Of a stretch of 64,000 nt of DNA, positions 1 to 11,030 are shown one piece after another; position 1 is the first letter of the stretch; every line of letters begins with the position of its first letter. This stretch comes from Calliopum simillimum (taxonomy: Eukaryota > Arthropoda > Insecta > Diptera > Lauxaniidae). Both the position numbers and the translations under genes were made by a program. The DNA lies in assembly GCA_951812925.1 (NCBI GenBank), contig OX638370.1, positions 41,295,948 to 41,359,947 of the forward strand. Reading direction: 5' to 3'. The notes under the pieces are model-generated. The model saw only the letters and a program-made list of their open reading frames with translations, had not been told where the DNA came from and did not search any database.

Positions 1-420
1 TTTTCAACCTTTCCTCATCGATTGGTGCAATAAAATTTTTTCACCAAAATGGGCCCAAATCGGTCACTTAGAGGGGTCGGGGACACCCCTGGTCATGTCC
101 AAAATGTATTTTCGACCTTTCCCCATTGATTGGTGCAATAAAAATTTTTCACCAAAATGGGCCCAAATCGGTCACTTAGAGGGGTCTGGGACACCCCTGG
201 TCATGTCCAAAATCTATTTTCGACCTTTCCCCATCGATTGGTGCAATAAAAATTTTTCACCAAAATGGGCCCAAATCGGTCACTTAGAGGGGTCGGGGAC
301 TCCTCTGGTCATGTCCAAAATGTGTTTTCAACCTTTCCACATCAATTGGTGCAATAAATTTTTTTTACAAAATTGGGCCGTAATTTTACACAGGGGCTTT
401 TGCAAGGTATTTATTTCCCA
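1..420. repeat. 108-bp tandem repeat (satellite-like), about four units
   Basis: Tandem copies of a 108-bp unit: the phrase GGTCATGTCCAAAAT recurs at 91, 199 and 307. Each unit holds a region ending CACCAAAATGGGCCCAAAT and an AGAGGGGTCNGGGAC block. The last unit decays after about 380. An open frame runs across the units only because 108 is a multiple of three, so it is not a gene. A diverged single unit lies near 11078-11210, also followed by an AAAAGTTTTT array, so the tandem repeat and array travel together as a compound repeat family. The first unit starts at the window edge, so the array may continue to the left. Confidence 0.9.
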
Positions 421-767
421 AAAAAAAACTTTTATGTGACAGATTTTATCAAAAACTTTCATGAAAAACTTCTTGCTTAGAAGTTTTTATATAAAAGTTT
501 TTGAAAAAACTTTTATATAAAAACTTTTATGGATAAAAGTTTTTAAAAACTTTTTCAAAAAACTTTTATAAAAAACTCTTTAAGGATAAAAGTTTTTAAA
601 AACTTTTAAAAAAAACTTTTATTTTTAAAAGTTTTTTTTATAAGTTTTTTGAAACTTTTATTTCAAAAAGTTTAAAGTTTTTAAAAACTTTTATCTAAAT
701 GATTTAAAAGTTTTTAGTCTAAATAAACTTAAAAAAAAACTTTTAAAAAAGTTTATTTCAGGGTCTG
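421..767. repeat. AAAAGTTTTT/AAAAACTTTT palindromic array
   Basis: A low-complexity array of AAAAGTTTTT and its complement AAAAACTTTT, separated by short AT spacers, so any two units can pair with each other. It ends in a less simple tail (TTTATTTCAGGGTCTG) shared almost exactly with the copy ending at 11644. That shared end suggests a defined right terminus of a mobile or amplified repeat. It directly abuts the LTR remnant that starts at 768. Confidence 0.85.
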
Positions 768-1279
768 GTGATAAGTAATAAAATTTACCTGAAGTTGAAT
801 AGTACCATTTAAGTTTTTGGATGTAAAAATTTGCTGCCTTTTCAAGCGAATTTATATTCTATCGAATAAAAAAAAATGAATTCGCATGTTTTTTCTTCGC
901 GATTTGAAAAATAATTCATTTTTCGTTCCGCAAATAGAATTAATACTCTATTCAAAACGGAATTTATTAAAAATTTGAAGCGATTTGATAAAACTCACCA
1001 GATTTCTTTTGGACTATTTCTCGTTTTTTCTGGAATACAATTTTGTAGCACAAGTTATTCTTTCAACAACTCGACGAAAAAGGAAGTATACTAAATTCTG
1101 CTGAAATGGTAGACCTTCGTTTTGAGCCAGGGTTGAATATTACAAAATGCTTGAAAAAATATTCAATCATCTCAGTGCAGCCAAATTTGCAAAGGCAAAA
1201 ACTGAGTGGCAATGTTCAAATTCTCACATAATTTACCAGAGAACATTTTTCAAAGAACAACCAAGATTTGTTCATTACA
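768..1279 (-). mobile_element. 3' LTR remnant of LTR element A (last 512 bp in plus-strand reading)
   Basis: Positions 768-1279 match 9302-9813 at a constant offset of 8,534 bp; I saw one mismatch (AAGCG here, CAGCG there). The shared block ends in CATTACA, which mirrors the TGTAATG that begins the full LTR at 7071. This is therefore the inner part of the 3' LTR of the minus-strand element. The remaining 2.2 kb is missing where the satellite/AAAAGTTTTT repeat begins at 767. Either the repeat inserted in the LTR and the rest lies left of the window, or the LTR was truncated. Confidence 0.88.
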
Positions 1280-1336
1280 AACCAGATAATATGTTGTTTT
1301 TAAACAAACATATTAGAGGGAAATATAATATGACAT

Positions 1337-4300
1337 CTATTGACGTATGTCTTTAGCATGGTATGTGCCGACCAATTTACCCTGAAGATCTTCCAGAACA
1401 TAATAGTGGTTTCCAAGCTTCTCGCGTACACGAGCTTTCAAAAAGACTGGACTTAGCTTAGCATTAAATTGCTTTTCAAAGTTGCTCTGAGCAAAATTTC
1501 GTCTAAATACTTCTTGTCCTATTTTGAATGCGACTGGGCGAGATCTTAAGTTATATTGTTGCACATTAGTTTCATATGCATTTCTTATATTTTTGCTAAT
1601 GTCCTTTCGCAACAAGGCAAGTTGATCGTTTCTGTTCAGTTTACAGTCAGCTTCGTCCAGGAGGTTAAGATGTTTGAGTAGCGAATATGTGGATCCATGG
1701 GTGATCATGTCAAAACCGAATAGAGCATGAAAAGGTGAACATTTTATTGACTGGTGTATGGAGTTTCTAAGTGCGCAGCTGATAGCAGTAATATTATTGT
1801 CCCATTCGCGGTGATCGTTTTTTAAATATGCCCTAATCGATGCTATTAGCGAACGATTCACACGCTCCGAAGCGTTGGATTGGGGTGCATATAGGGCTGT
1901 GTAAATATGTTTTATACCGAGCTTTGTGAGAAAAGCATTGAAGTCGTGGGACTTAAACTGTGAACCATTATCACTGACTATTATTTCAGGCACGCCGTAA
2001 ACATGGAAAATGTTTTCAAGTAGAAATTTTTGAATTGCAGCTGCACAGAACTTTTTCAACGGACATAACCAATGAAATTTCGTCATATGGTCAACGACTA
2101 TAAGCAACCCAATATGGCCAAGTTTGCTGCGTGGGTATGGACCCAGAATATCAACGTAAATACGTTGGAATGGCCTGCTTGATTGAGCTTGCGCTCCCAT
2201 AGGCGGTCTTAGACATATATTCGGTGCTTTTGTCGTTTTACACACTTCACAGTTTTTTACGAAATTACGAACTTCGGTAACCATACCTGGCCAGAAAAAA
2301 TGCCTTCTAATCAACTCTAGCGTTTTCGTGATTCCACCATGAGATGAAATGACTGACTCATGCGCTCTTGATATCACTTGCAATCGAAGTTGCATAGGTA
2401 TCCACAATTTCCATGCAGTTTTTTCTTGATCTAACTCTCCACTATAATGTTCGGATCGAAAATAAATAAATTTGTCAATAATTTTTAAGTCCGGATACTT
2501 TTCTTGGTTTAAAACTATCTTTTCTTTCAGCTCTTCATAGTCTGGATCTTGAAAATGACTAGAATTCAAATCCACCTCTGGGCCTACATCTTCCAAAGCT
2601 AATATTTCCTCACAGTATATTCGGGACAAGGCATCGGGCACTACATTTTCTTTCCCTTTGCGATGGCTAACCGTACACTTATATGCCTGTAACTTTAAGG
2701 CCCACCTCGCTAGTCTCCCGCTTAAATCTGGTTGCCTCATCAACCACACAAGGCTCGAATGGTCGGTTATTACCTCAAATTCTTGCATTTCTAAGTAGCA
2801 ACGGAAACGTTTTATCGCTTCAATAGCCGCTAAGCATTCACGCTCGGTGACACTATAATTTCGTTGAGCAGTGTTAAGTTTCTTAGACATATAAGCAACT
2901 GGTTTTTCTGAACCGTCGTCAGAAAGTTGCACTAACACTGCTCCAATCCCGAAATTACTCGCATTGCAATGAACATAGAATTTTTTGCTGAAATCAGGGT
3001 TTATAAGGACTGGGGCCGAAGTGAGTAATATCTTAATATTCTCGAAGGCCTTTTGGGCCTCACTAGTCCAAATAAACTACCTTTTCGTCGACAAACATTC
3101 AGTTATTGGAAACACTACTTCCGAAAAATTCTCCACAAATCTGCGGTACCACCCCGCAAGACCGATAAAACCTCGCACTTGCTTTATATTTTTTGGCACT
3201 GGACACGAAAGAATAGAATTAACTTTTTCAGGATCAGTTGCGATCCCTCCACGTCCGATCAAGTACCCGAGATACTTTACTTGAGTAACACAAAATTTAC
3301 TCTTGCTTACGTTTATTGTTAAGTTAGCTTTTCGGAACTGCTCTGCAATTCTTACTAAGACTGAAAGGTGTGTTTCGAAATCCTCGGACACAATACATAG
3401 ATCATCTAAATACCCAAATACACTATGTTGCAAATCAGGAGGGATAAGTTGATCCATAAGGCGTGACATGGTCTGAGCCGCGTTACATAAGCCAAATGGC
3501 ATTACTATAAACTGGTATAACGGGCGACCTGGTACGGTGAAAGCTGTCAATGCTTTCGACTGCTCGGAAAGCCCAATCTGCCAAAATGCATCCTTCAGAT
3601 CTATTTTGGTAATTAAATTTGCCTTCGGCAATCTCGCAAAAATTCCTTCGATGCTGGGTAAGGGATATGCATCTTTTACCGTCACATCATTGAGCTTCCG
3701 AGCGTCTAGGCATAGCCGTACTTTATTTGGTTTGACAACCAACCTCATCGGAGAGCTCCATGCACTTGTCGATGGCTCTATCACTCCTAAATGCAACATG
3801 CGATCTATCTCTTTGAAAATTAAATTTTCTACCGCAGGTGAAACTGGGTAGAATCTCTGTTTTATGGGTTTTGCCTGACCTATGTCGATATCGTGTTTAA
3901 GTAATTCAGTTCTGCCTAAGCCCTGTGTTTCGAAATTTGGGAAAAATGATTTAACGGTTTCTAGCTGTTGAGTCCGTGTTGCGTTAAGCGGATATTGTTG
4001 TTCTATGAACGAATTATCAGTGAATTCTGAAGTCTCTTTTGAAATCTCGCAAGATGAAATTATGTTAGGAGCTAAATTAAATTTTTTCCAAAAATCGATT
4101 CCCAGAATCAAACGCTGAGCTAGTGCAGGTATAATAAATAATTTTAACTTTTTGGATTCACCTTTATACTCAAGTTCTATTTCCACAAAACCTAAAACTT
4201 CCTGAACGCTGCCATCTGCTGTTTTAATTGTGCTTTTAGTTTTATGAAAAGTTGAAAAGTTAGAAAAATCTTCACGTGCTAACTCTGAACCTATGCAACT

Positions 4301-4783
4301 GATGTTTGCTCCAGTATCTAACAAGCCGTATTCTGTGCGATTTAAAAACGAAACCTTTGCATAGAAACGATTGTCTTCACTGCTGTTAAATACTGTAGAA
4401 ACAATCAGTTTTTTTGTCAGGCGTAATGCCTTCCAAAAATTTCGTAGCCTTAGTGTGGATCTCTTCATTTTAGGCAAACTGCAATCTGAATTTGAAAAAT
4501 CTTGAAAAATCTTATTTTTGACTGAATGGTATCTTTTCAACCGCTCGTGATAGGGACAAATCGGAAATAATATTGGCTTAACATCACTCGTTGGAAGTTC
4601 TTGGCGCTTTAAAATTCGAATATTAGAAAAATCAGAAATAGTGCTACTTTCATCGGTTACAACAGTTTCAGCTTGACATACTGAGCTAGCCGGTAACTGG
4701 TCTTGAAATAAATTATTCTGTAAATTTAGCGGGTTGCCATTCGGCTGGTTTTGAAAGCACCCGCTTTCATGTTTTCCGTTCTT
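1337..4783 (-). pseudogene. pol: pol of LTR element A: protease-RT-RNase H-integrase, broken by one stop codon
   Basis: Pol polyprotein of a Ty3/Gypsy-type retrotransposon. Reading leftward: an aspartic protease with DTG (LLDTGANISCIG), RT with the first catalytic Asp in KIDLKDAFWQI and the active-site box YLDD, RNase H, an integrase HHCC zinc region (HGG...WPGM...CEVCK) and an integrase catalytic triad in VDILGPYPRS, DNGSQF and SERVNRS. The frame is -1 relative to gag and is open from 4783, overlapping the gag end, so expression by -1 frameshifting is likely; no ATG is needed. A single in-frame TAG at 3077-3079 splits it between RT and RNase H; both sides stay in the same frame. The RNase H CDAS box reads CNAS (codon 2963-2965), removing the first catalytic Asp. 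The remainder is uninterrupted to the stop at 1337, 57 bp from the LTR, leaving no room for env. Confidence 0.93.
4726..4783 (-). other. gag-pol overlap, candidate -1 frameshift region (element A)
   Basis: The pol frame is open from 4783 while gag continues to its stop at 4726, giving a 58-nt overlap. Pol lies in the -1 frame relative to gag. Candidate slippery stretches on the minus strand are GGAAAAC and TTTCAAAACC; neither is a perfect X-XXY-YYZ heptamer. The arrangement is seen directly; the slip site is inference. Confidence 0.55.
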
Positions 4784-6360
4784 TTAGCGATGCACTTTGG
4801 ACATTGCGGTTTGTAGGTATTTTTCGCCCCACAACCATAACAAAAGACTTTGCGATCACTTATACAATTCTCCCAGTGATGCCCTTCTTCGTCGCAATTC
4901 CAACATTTAGAAGGTTGTTGTTGCAAAGCAGCAACAGAAGCAAAATGTTCTTCACTACAAGCATTTTCACTACAATGATCATTATCTGATTCATCAACAT
5001 TGACTTCAGCGACATTGCGTCGTTGAGCAAAATTGTTTGGCGGATTTCGCGTTTGGAAACTTCGTCTAAACATTTCTTCTGACAACAGATTCTCACGCCT
5101 CTGACAAAGGCTACGCAAATGAGCGATAGAATTAATTTTGACATAGAGCAGCTCATGCCTTATATCGGGCCTAAGGTTTCTAGTGATCGTTTCAATCAAA
5201 TCAAAGTCTGACATACGTTCCGATAATCGATCAGTTATGGCTAAAATAGCATCGTAAAAAGTGTCGAACGTCTCGTTAATTTTTTGTTTTCTGCCACGAA
5301 TTTCCTCACGAATATCATAATCTGTTTTAAAATCTCTGTATTGTTCTCTCAGAGCTTGACAAAAAGTATTCCACTGGATTCCCTCATTATGCACTTGTTT
5401 ATGGTAGCGCCAGTACCAGTCTCTGGCTTTACCAAAAAGTACAGTATGCAAATTGGCGCAAAGAGCTTGAAAATCATCATTTAAGCTGGAAGATGTCAGA
5501 GAGCGAATTCTATAGAGAAAATCCTCTACACCTAAGCCATTGGCTGATCCGTCAAATTTTATGTTCCAATTTTGTACAATGGAAGTAATTTTATCTGCAC
5601 TCAAGTTTGAGTGAAAATTGTTATACATGCGAGCAGAATTCTGCCTTGGAATATTCTCTGCGGTACGATTGGAATTTTGATAATTAGACCGTTCAAAATT
5701 TGAGTTTTCTCTATTAGGCTGCAAATTTAAATTGCTGAGCATACGTTGTAATCTGCTCTCAATTAAATTTGTAATTTCACCATAGTCAATAACTGGTGCA
5801 CTAGCAATATTATTTATTGCACCCGGGGTCGTATGAGTGACATTGTTTCTATCATTGTTACTTGCATTATTCCTTGCATTATTTCTTTGACGATTAGACT
5901 GCGATTGTGGAACAGGGAAATCTAAATCTAACAAAGGTAAAATTATATTTGGGTCGGAATTATGGTTAGCACTGTTTCTCCGTAAATTCGGTTGTGAGAA
6001 GTTAGCTGAATTTTCCTCTAGTCTTCTTGTAAAGCCTCGCGTGTGGTATCGTTTCGGAATAGCACCGCGATTACGACTCCTATTACGTCCGCGAGCTGAA
6101 TTGTGATTCGAACTACTATTAGCCGTTTGAGTTTCAACCGTAATTGGTTGTAAATCAGATATTATAGCAGAACGCCTACAATTTGGACATTCCTGCGAAT
6201 CACCAAGCCAGTTTTCAATGCATGTTTTGTGGTAAACGTGATTACACCGTGTAATCACGCATTCGGATCCGTTAACTAAACTTTGTATGCAGATAGTGCA
6301 TGACGATTCAGCGTGAGGTACAATTGCTGGAATATCTTCAGCACTGTGCCTTACTGCCAT
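4726..6360 (-). CDS. gag: Gag with N-terminal RING-H2 finger (LTR element A)
   Basis: Structural protein of the element, 544 aa, ATG at 6360. Residues 21-61 form a complete RING-H2 finger with spacing C-X2-C-X14-C-X-H-X2-H-X2-C-X10-C-X2-C and the usual Trp-Leu after the sixth ligand (CIENWL) and CPNCR at the end. RING-H2 fingers normally recruit E2 ubiquitin-conjugating enzymes. A low-complexity Asn/Arg/Ser-rich stretch follows (about 75-250), then a retrotransposon-Gag capsid-like region (about 255-450; WNIKFDGSA, KARDWYWRYH). The C-terminus carries a CCHC zinc knuckle at 486-499 (CWNCDEEGHHWENC) and a second Cys cluster at 507-523 lacking the His. The ORF is intact although pol is broken. 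The ligase activity is inference from the family; the RING ligand pattern is seen directly and is repeated in element B. Confidence 0.93.
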   Translation of the reverse strand: MAVRHSAEDIPAIVPHAESSCTICIQSLVNGSECVITRCNHVYHKTCIENWLGDSQECPNCRRSAIISDLQPITVETQTANSSSNHNSARGRNRSRNRGAIPKRYHTRGFTRRLEENSANFSQPNLRRNSANHNSDPNIILPLLDLDFPVPQSQSNRQRNNARNNASNNDRNNVTHTTPGAINNIASAPVIDYGEITNLIESRLQRMLSNLNLQPNRENSNFERSNYQNSNRTAENIPRQNSARMYNNFHSNLSADKITSIVQNWNIKFDGSANGLGVEDFLYRIRSLTSSSLNDDFQALCANLHTVLFGKARDWYWRYHKQVHNEGIQWNTFCQALREQYRDFKTDYDIREEIRGRKQKINETFDTFYDAILAITDRLSERMSDFDLIETITRNLRPDIRHELLYVKINSIAHLRSLCQRRENLLSEEMFRRSFQTRNPPNNFAQRRNVAEVNVDESDNDHCSENACSEEHFASVAALQQQPSKCWNCDEEGHHWENCISDRKVFCYGCGAKNTYKPQCPKCIAKRTENMKAGAFKTSRMATR

Positions 6361-7048
6361 ATTTTATGTAATAGGACGCGTATATTTTTATAAACAAATA
6401 GAAAATGTTGAGCTTCTGTCAGCACGAGCAGACAAAAAAAAAAATTTATTTTAATGAAAATGTAAATATTTTTCCTTAAAATCGATAATGTGGTTCAAAG
6501 GACTGAGTAAAAAATGGTTAGGATAGATTGGTAAAGGTAAAAAAAAAAAAATGTTGGCTATAGATTTTAGAAACTAAGAAAGTTTTCAACTGGAATGCAA
6601 AAGAAAATTTTTAAGCTAAGTCTTTAACATTATGGACAGCTATTTGCATTCGACAAAATTACCTGTTATTCCTGAAATGCAAAGCCAGCAAAAGCCACTA
6701 GTTAATATCGGTCAGCTAACTGCTAATTGCAATTAATCTGAGAATCCAGAAATTAAATTTAGGCGTAACAAAACCAGTAAATGAAATTAAATCTAAATTT
6801 CCAATAATTCGCTTATGGATGTTATAAAGTATGATTGAGATTGGTAGACCGTCCCATGCAAAACGATTACCTGAGAGCTAAACGGTCGAAAGCTTTTCGG
6901 CATAGCCAAAAAGTCGAAATTCCACAAGAGATCAAATAATTATTTACATCAAGAAAAATCTAACACAATGACCCAATTAACTTTTTGCGAAATTTTATTT
7001 TGAAATTTACGAGCTGAATAGGAACAGACTTCTCAGATGGACAAGCCT
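6361..7048 (-). other. Untranslated leader of LTR element A
   Basis: About 690 bp between the PBS and the gag start codon on the minus strand. AT-rich with short A runs near 6440 and 6540. I see no coding capacity. In this element class it would contain the packaging/dimerisation signal, but no specific structure can be assigned by eye. Confidence 0.6.
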
Positions 7049-7066
7049 GCCCCACGTTGGGCGCCA
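7049..7066 (-). other. Primer-binding site, tRNA-Lys (element A)
   Basis: On the minus strand the 18 nt start TGGCGCCCAACGTGGGG, the complement of the 3' end of the fly tRNA-Lys including CCA. It sits 4 nt inside the LTR, which begins (plus-strand reading) TGTAATG at 7071. The same PBS is used by element B. Confidence 0.93.
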
Positions 7067-7070
7067 TTTT

Positions 7071-9813
7071 TGTAATGTACGTATGGTTTAAAATTTTATG
7101 TTAAGCGTACACACAGTATACGCAGCTGGCATGGTGTTAAAAAAAATTGAAGCAGCCGAAATGGGAGCCATTGAAGCTGCTAGCTGTCAGTCGTTGGGGG
7201 GGTAAGTGACCGCTTCAACTTGCCAGCGAACCACCACTACAAATTTATTATTGTAGACTCCCTAGCTAGAAATACTCTACAGTGGACCTTATGATCACAT
7301 ATCAAAACAAAGCCCCTTATGATCATGTGTATTTACTTTAATTAAGCAAAGAAAATTTGAAAGCACCAATCCTAACCATATAATTTAGATGCATCTCACA
7401 GATGTCATTGGAGATGTGTGCTCTCTACCCGCCCTACCTACGGCCTCAAGCTGCATTATTAATTTGAGACCCCTAAAGAGCATCAGTCCCCGTACTTTAC
7501 ATCATCTTAAGGAAAAACACTTAGTTGTTCTACTCAAACATTTTATAAACCAGTTTTATTTAAATTTAACTCTAAGCAAATCATATCCCGTGTAAAAATT
7601 TGGTTTTCTCTAATTTAACTATAACATAGCGCTAAAATTTCATAGGTTTTTCTTAAAATTTAGGTTTTTATATCGATGCAAAATAGTTAAATTAACATAA
7701 TAATCTTATAAAAAAAAAATCAAAGCAGTTTTAAGAAATAGGAGTATACTATACAAAATAAAGGTAGTATCTTTGTTTTCCTTAAATATATATAAGAAGT
7801 GGAATTAATTTAATGCATGAACTTTTAGTCATCTTTGAAAATTTTTCTTTTGATCAATATTTTTACGCATTAAATACTTTCTATATTTTGTGCATGTTGA
7901 TAACAGCAAAACTTCAGAAGCAAACAATCAATGAATTTTGGCAAATAAAAAATAAACAAATGAAAATAGAGAGAATGAGGTGAATTACTTACTACATATG
8001 ATCAAAATTACATACAAATATTCTCTAAGCAGAGTGACAGCACAAAGAAAAGCTCTTTATAGTTATGCAGACTTAAAAAAAAACTCATGCTCTCTCAATT
8101 CTTTTGAACTTTACTCAATTGAAAGCATCTTCTTTATAATTCTATGTTTTTTCTTAAGCTCTTGTTTTATTCTTTTTATCTCAATCAAGCTTTAGCTAAT
8201 TTTACCTATTTTTTCTTCTTTTACTTTAGTTTTTATTTTAAGCAAAATTCATGTATTATTTACTTTGAAATTAGTTTACACTTTTAGACACAAATATAAG
8301 ATTACTAAAAATAAACACAACTCACTTTATTTTTGCTTTCCAACTTCCACCGATGAAGGCCTTAATCGATGTTGAGTTCGGGAGTTTTGAGTTATTGAGG
8401 CTGCTTTTCTTATTGGCTCGCAAATTAAAGATTGAACAGGATACCAATGAGCCTGTATTGGTATCATGTAAATATGATATTACTTAATAAGATATAATAT
8501 TGCAATGCATAAATTGGAATTTAACGCAAATAAAGTAATATTTATTTTTATAAAAACATTAATATTTAATCTTTTAATTCCATTTGCAAAGCAATTATTT
8601 TCATATCTGATTAAATAAGCTTTTGTTTTAACTTTCTTAACACTATTTCTTAAAATTTACTTTCCACTCTTTTTTTCTTTTAACTTTTAATTCTACTGCT
8701 ATTTGTTGTTTTTAGTTTATTTTATCTATTTTCGCGTAAATACGAGGGCAAAATTTACTTGACATTTTGCATATATAGATATACTTGTATATATATTTTA
8801 TACATATATATTCTATATATATATTATATATGTATTTTCTATATTAATTTTTCACGATCTTCACTTATTTTTAATTTTTTTACTTCGATTTTTCTGTTTT
8901 TAAATATTTTATGTACGATTTTCTTTTTTTTTTAATTTAAATAACTTCATTAACTAAGTTACCGTGATTATTATATGATATCAAAGCGTATATATATATT
9001 TTTCTATGCGACTAAAGTAGAAATTTCCGCGTGCAATAGACATATAACGCTATTGAAACTGTAACAGAAACTGGTTTTCGGTGATTTTGCTGTTTGCAAA
9101 TTTTGACGTCGCTAAGCAGAATTTGTAAAATGATGATATGCAACAATGATGAAGTTCTCAATAGGACCATAGGGTGCTTGTAGCATAAAAAGCTGTCCCA
9201 AAGGAATGTTTTTGCGAATAGTTTGTAAATCTCTTTCGTCGAGAGCCGTTGTACGTATGTATTCTAATGAAAATTACGAATTAATAAGAAAATCACTTTA
9301 TGTGATAAGTAATAAAATTTACCTGAAGTTGAATAGTACCATTTAAGTTTTTGGATGTAAAAATTTGCTGCCTTTTCCAGCGAATTTATATTCTATCGAA
9401 TAAAAAAAAATGAATTCGCATGTTTTTTCTTCGCGATTTGAAAAATAATTCATTTTTCGTTCCGCAAATAGAATTAATACTCTATTCAAAACGGAATTTA
9501 TTAAAAATTTGAAGCGATTTGATAAAACTCACCAGATTTCTTTTGGACTATTTCTCGTTTTTTCTGGAATACAATTTTGTAGCACAAGTTATTCTTTCAA
9601 CAACTCGACGAAAAAGGAAGTATACTAAATTCTGCTGAAATGGTAGACCTTCGTTTTGAGCCAGGGTTGAATATTACAAAATGCTTGAAAAAATATTCAA
9701 TCATCTCAGTGCAGCCAAATTTGCAAAGGCAAAAACTGAGTGGCAATGTTCAAATTCTCACATAATTTACCAGAGAACATTTTTCAAAGAACAACCAAGA
9801 TTTGTTCATTACA
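7071..9813 (-). mobile_element. 5' LTR of LTR element A (2,743 bp)
   Basis: Bounded by TGTAATG at 7071 and CATTACA ending at 9813, a 7-bp inverted terminal pair. The last 512 bp match the remnant at 768-1279. The inner end is 4 nt from the PBS. At 2.7 kb it is far longer than the few-hundred-bp LTRs common in Gypsy elements, resembling the long-LTR Ulysses/Osvaldo type (family knowledge; assignment is inference). It is AT-rich and contains short open frames that look incidental. No target-site duplication can be checked because the far end of the other LTR is missing. Confidence 0.88.
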
Positions 9814-10376
9814 CTTTTTGAAGCCGTTGAGCAGAATTTGTTGAATTTCAATGTTTCCAATGTTTCCAAAATAAATTAGTTTAGCTTTCTTCTCCAATTG
9901 ACCGCGTTTTATTTCATATTTTCTCATTTTTTCCGATTTTCTAAGGGTGCCCACAACCGAACCAAAAATTTTTTTTTGTCAAAAATGATTACTTCACTAT
10001 TTTTTTGATATAGTTTTTCCAACTGACGAAATCAATTTACTTTTTTCACCAGTAGTTAGCTAAGATCTCTAGTTTTCCATTGATATTTATATGTCTGCAT
10101 AACATACATATGGTCAAAAGTTATGAGTCGAAAACAAAAAGGTGCCAACAGCCGGTACTCTTTCCCTACTATTTGACATTTTTCATAGGACTTGTAACAA
10201 GCCCATTGCATCACTACAGCACACTAAACTTTAACTTTGTGGAATGAAAAAATTCTTATGATTGATTTCTATATTAATCAAAGCACTTTTTTGATATAGT
10301 TTATTAACTTTAAGTGTTATTTGACCCTGAAACTTTCATCTTCAGGTATGTAAACGTAGTATCGTATATAAAGCAT
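9814..10376. other. Unassigned AT-rich DNA next to LTR element A
   Basis: No ORF, RNA gene or repeat boundary recognised. Homopolymer runs near 9970. This is presumably pre-insertion target DNA. Confidence 0.5.
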
Positions 10377-10625
10377 AACACGCCAAGTGTACCAGCTGAA
10401 AATGGTTTTGGCTCCGATTTCGCTATATGGTAGTGCTGGTGTGCAGGTACAATAATCCGGGAGGATTTGGTCCTACTACCATTTGTTGTTAAAATACGGA
10501 GTGTTGAAGTTGGCGTTTTTAGTCATTTTCATGAAAAGGGTGTTTTTTTCAAAAACTTATAGCTTACACCAAATTTTGTAAATTGATATATCTTAGTAAC
10601 TAGTCCCATTAATTTTTAAGTGTTT
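10376..10625. mobile_element. Truncated MITE, related to 16083-16436
   Basis: Begins AAGCATAACACGCCAAGTGT and shares, in inverted orientation, the block GGAGGATTTGGTCC...GTTGAAGTTGGCGT...CATGAAAAGGGTGT with the complete MITE at 16083-16436. The distal terminal repeat is absent; similarity stops near 10625, followed by poly-A/T-rich DNA. Confidence 0.75.
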
Positions 10626-11030
10626 TTTTTTACAAAAAAATATAACTTGGTGAAACTAATTTTTTTTCACCAAAATTGTTTAAGCTTAAAAATACTTTTG
10701 AATTTTTTTTAAAAAACCCTCCTTAATTTTTTTTTAAAAGTACTTTAAATTAAAGCATAATTTATAGGCTTCAAAATGATATATGACTCAAGATGGTATT
10801 CGGTCGCTAGATGAGAGTTTTTGGCATTTTAACGCCCGCGGCAGGCAATATTCTTCTTTTACTCAAGAGGAAGGCATCTTACGAAAAAAAGTGCTAGGGA
10901 TAAAATGCTTAGAATCTTCCAAGAAATACGTGTGTACGTTTTTGGAATTTTAAAGCGAATAGAGGGAAAGTTTAAAAAATCTAGTAAAGCTTGGCTCGAA
11001 GCATCTATTTTCAATGAGTTTAAGTGCTTT
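10626..11030. other. Unassigned AT-rich DNA
   Basis: Between the truncated MITE and the compound repeat. Contains A/T homopolymers and no convincing coding frame. Confidence 0.45.

Noticed and set aside
95..439. 114-aa open frame across the first repeat
   Set aside because: The unit length (108) is divisible by three, so the frame stays open by arithmetic; the peptide repeats with the DNA unit.
768..1279. Stand-alone 512-bp direct repeat or 512-bp LTR
   Set aside because: The TGTAATG/CATTACA termini and the PBS at 7049-7066 show the LTR runs from 7071, so 512 bp is only its retained part.
1147..1356. 69-aa plus-strand ORF
   Set aside because: Lies across the LTR/pol junction of element A on the opposite strand.
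3077..4540. Separate short pol gene starting at 4540
   Set aside because: The start codon there would be TTG; the frame is open upstream into gag, so Pol is made by frameshift rather than from this site.
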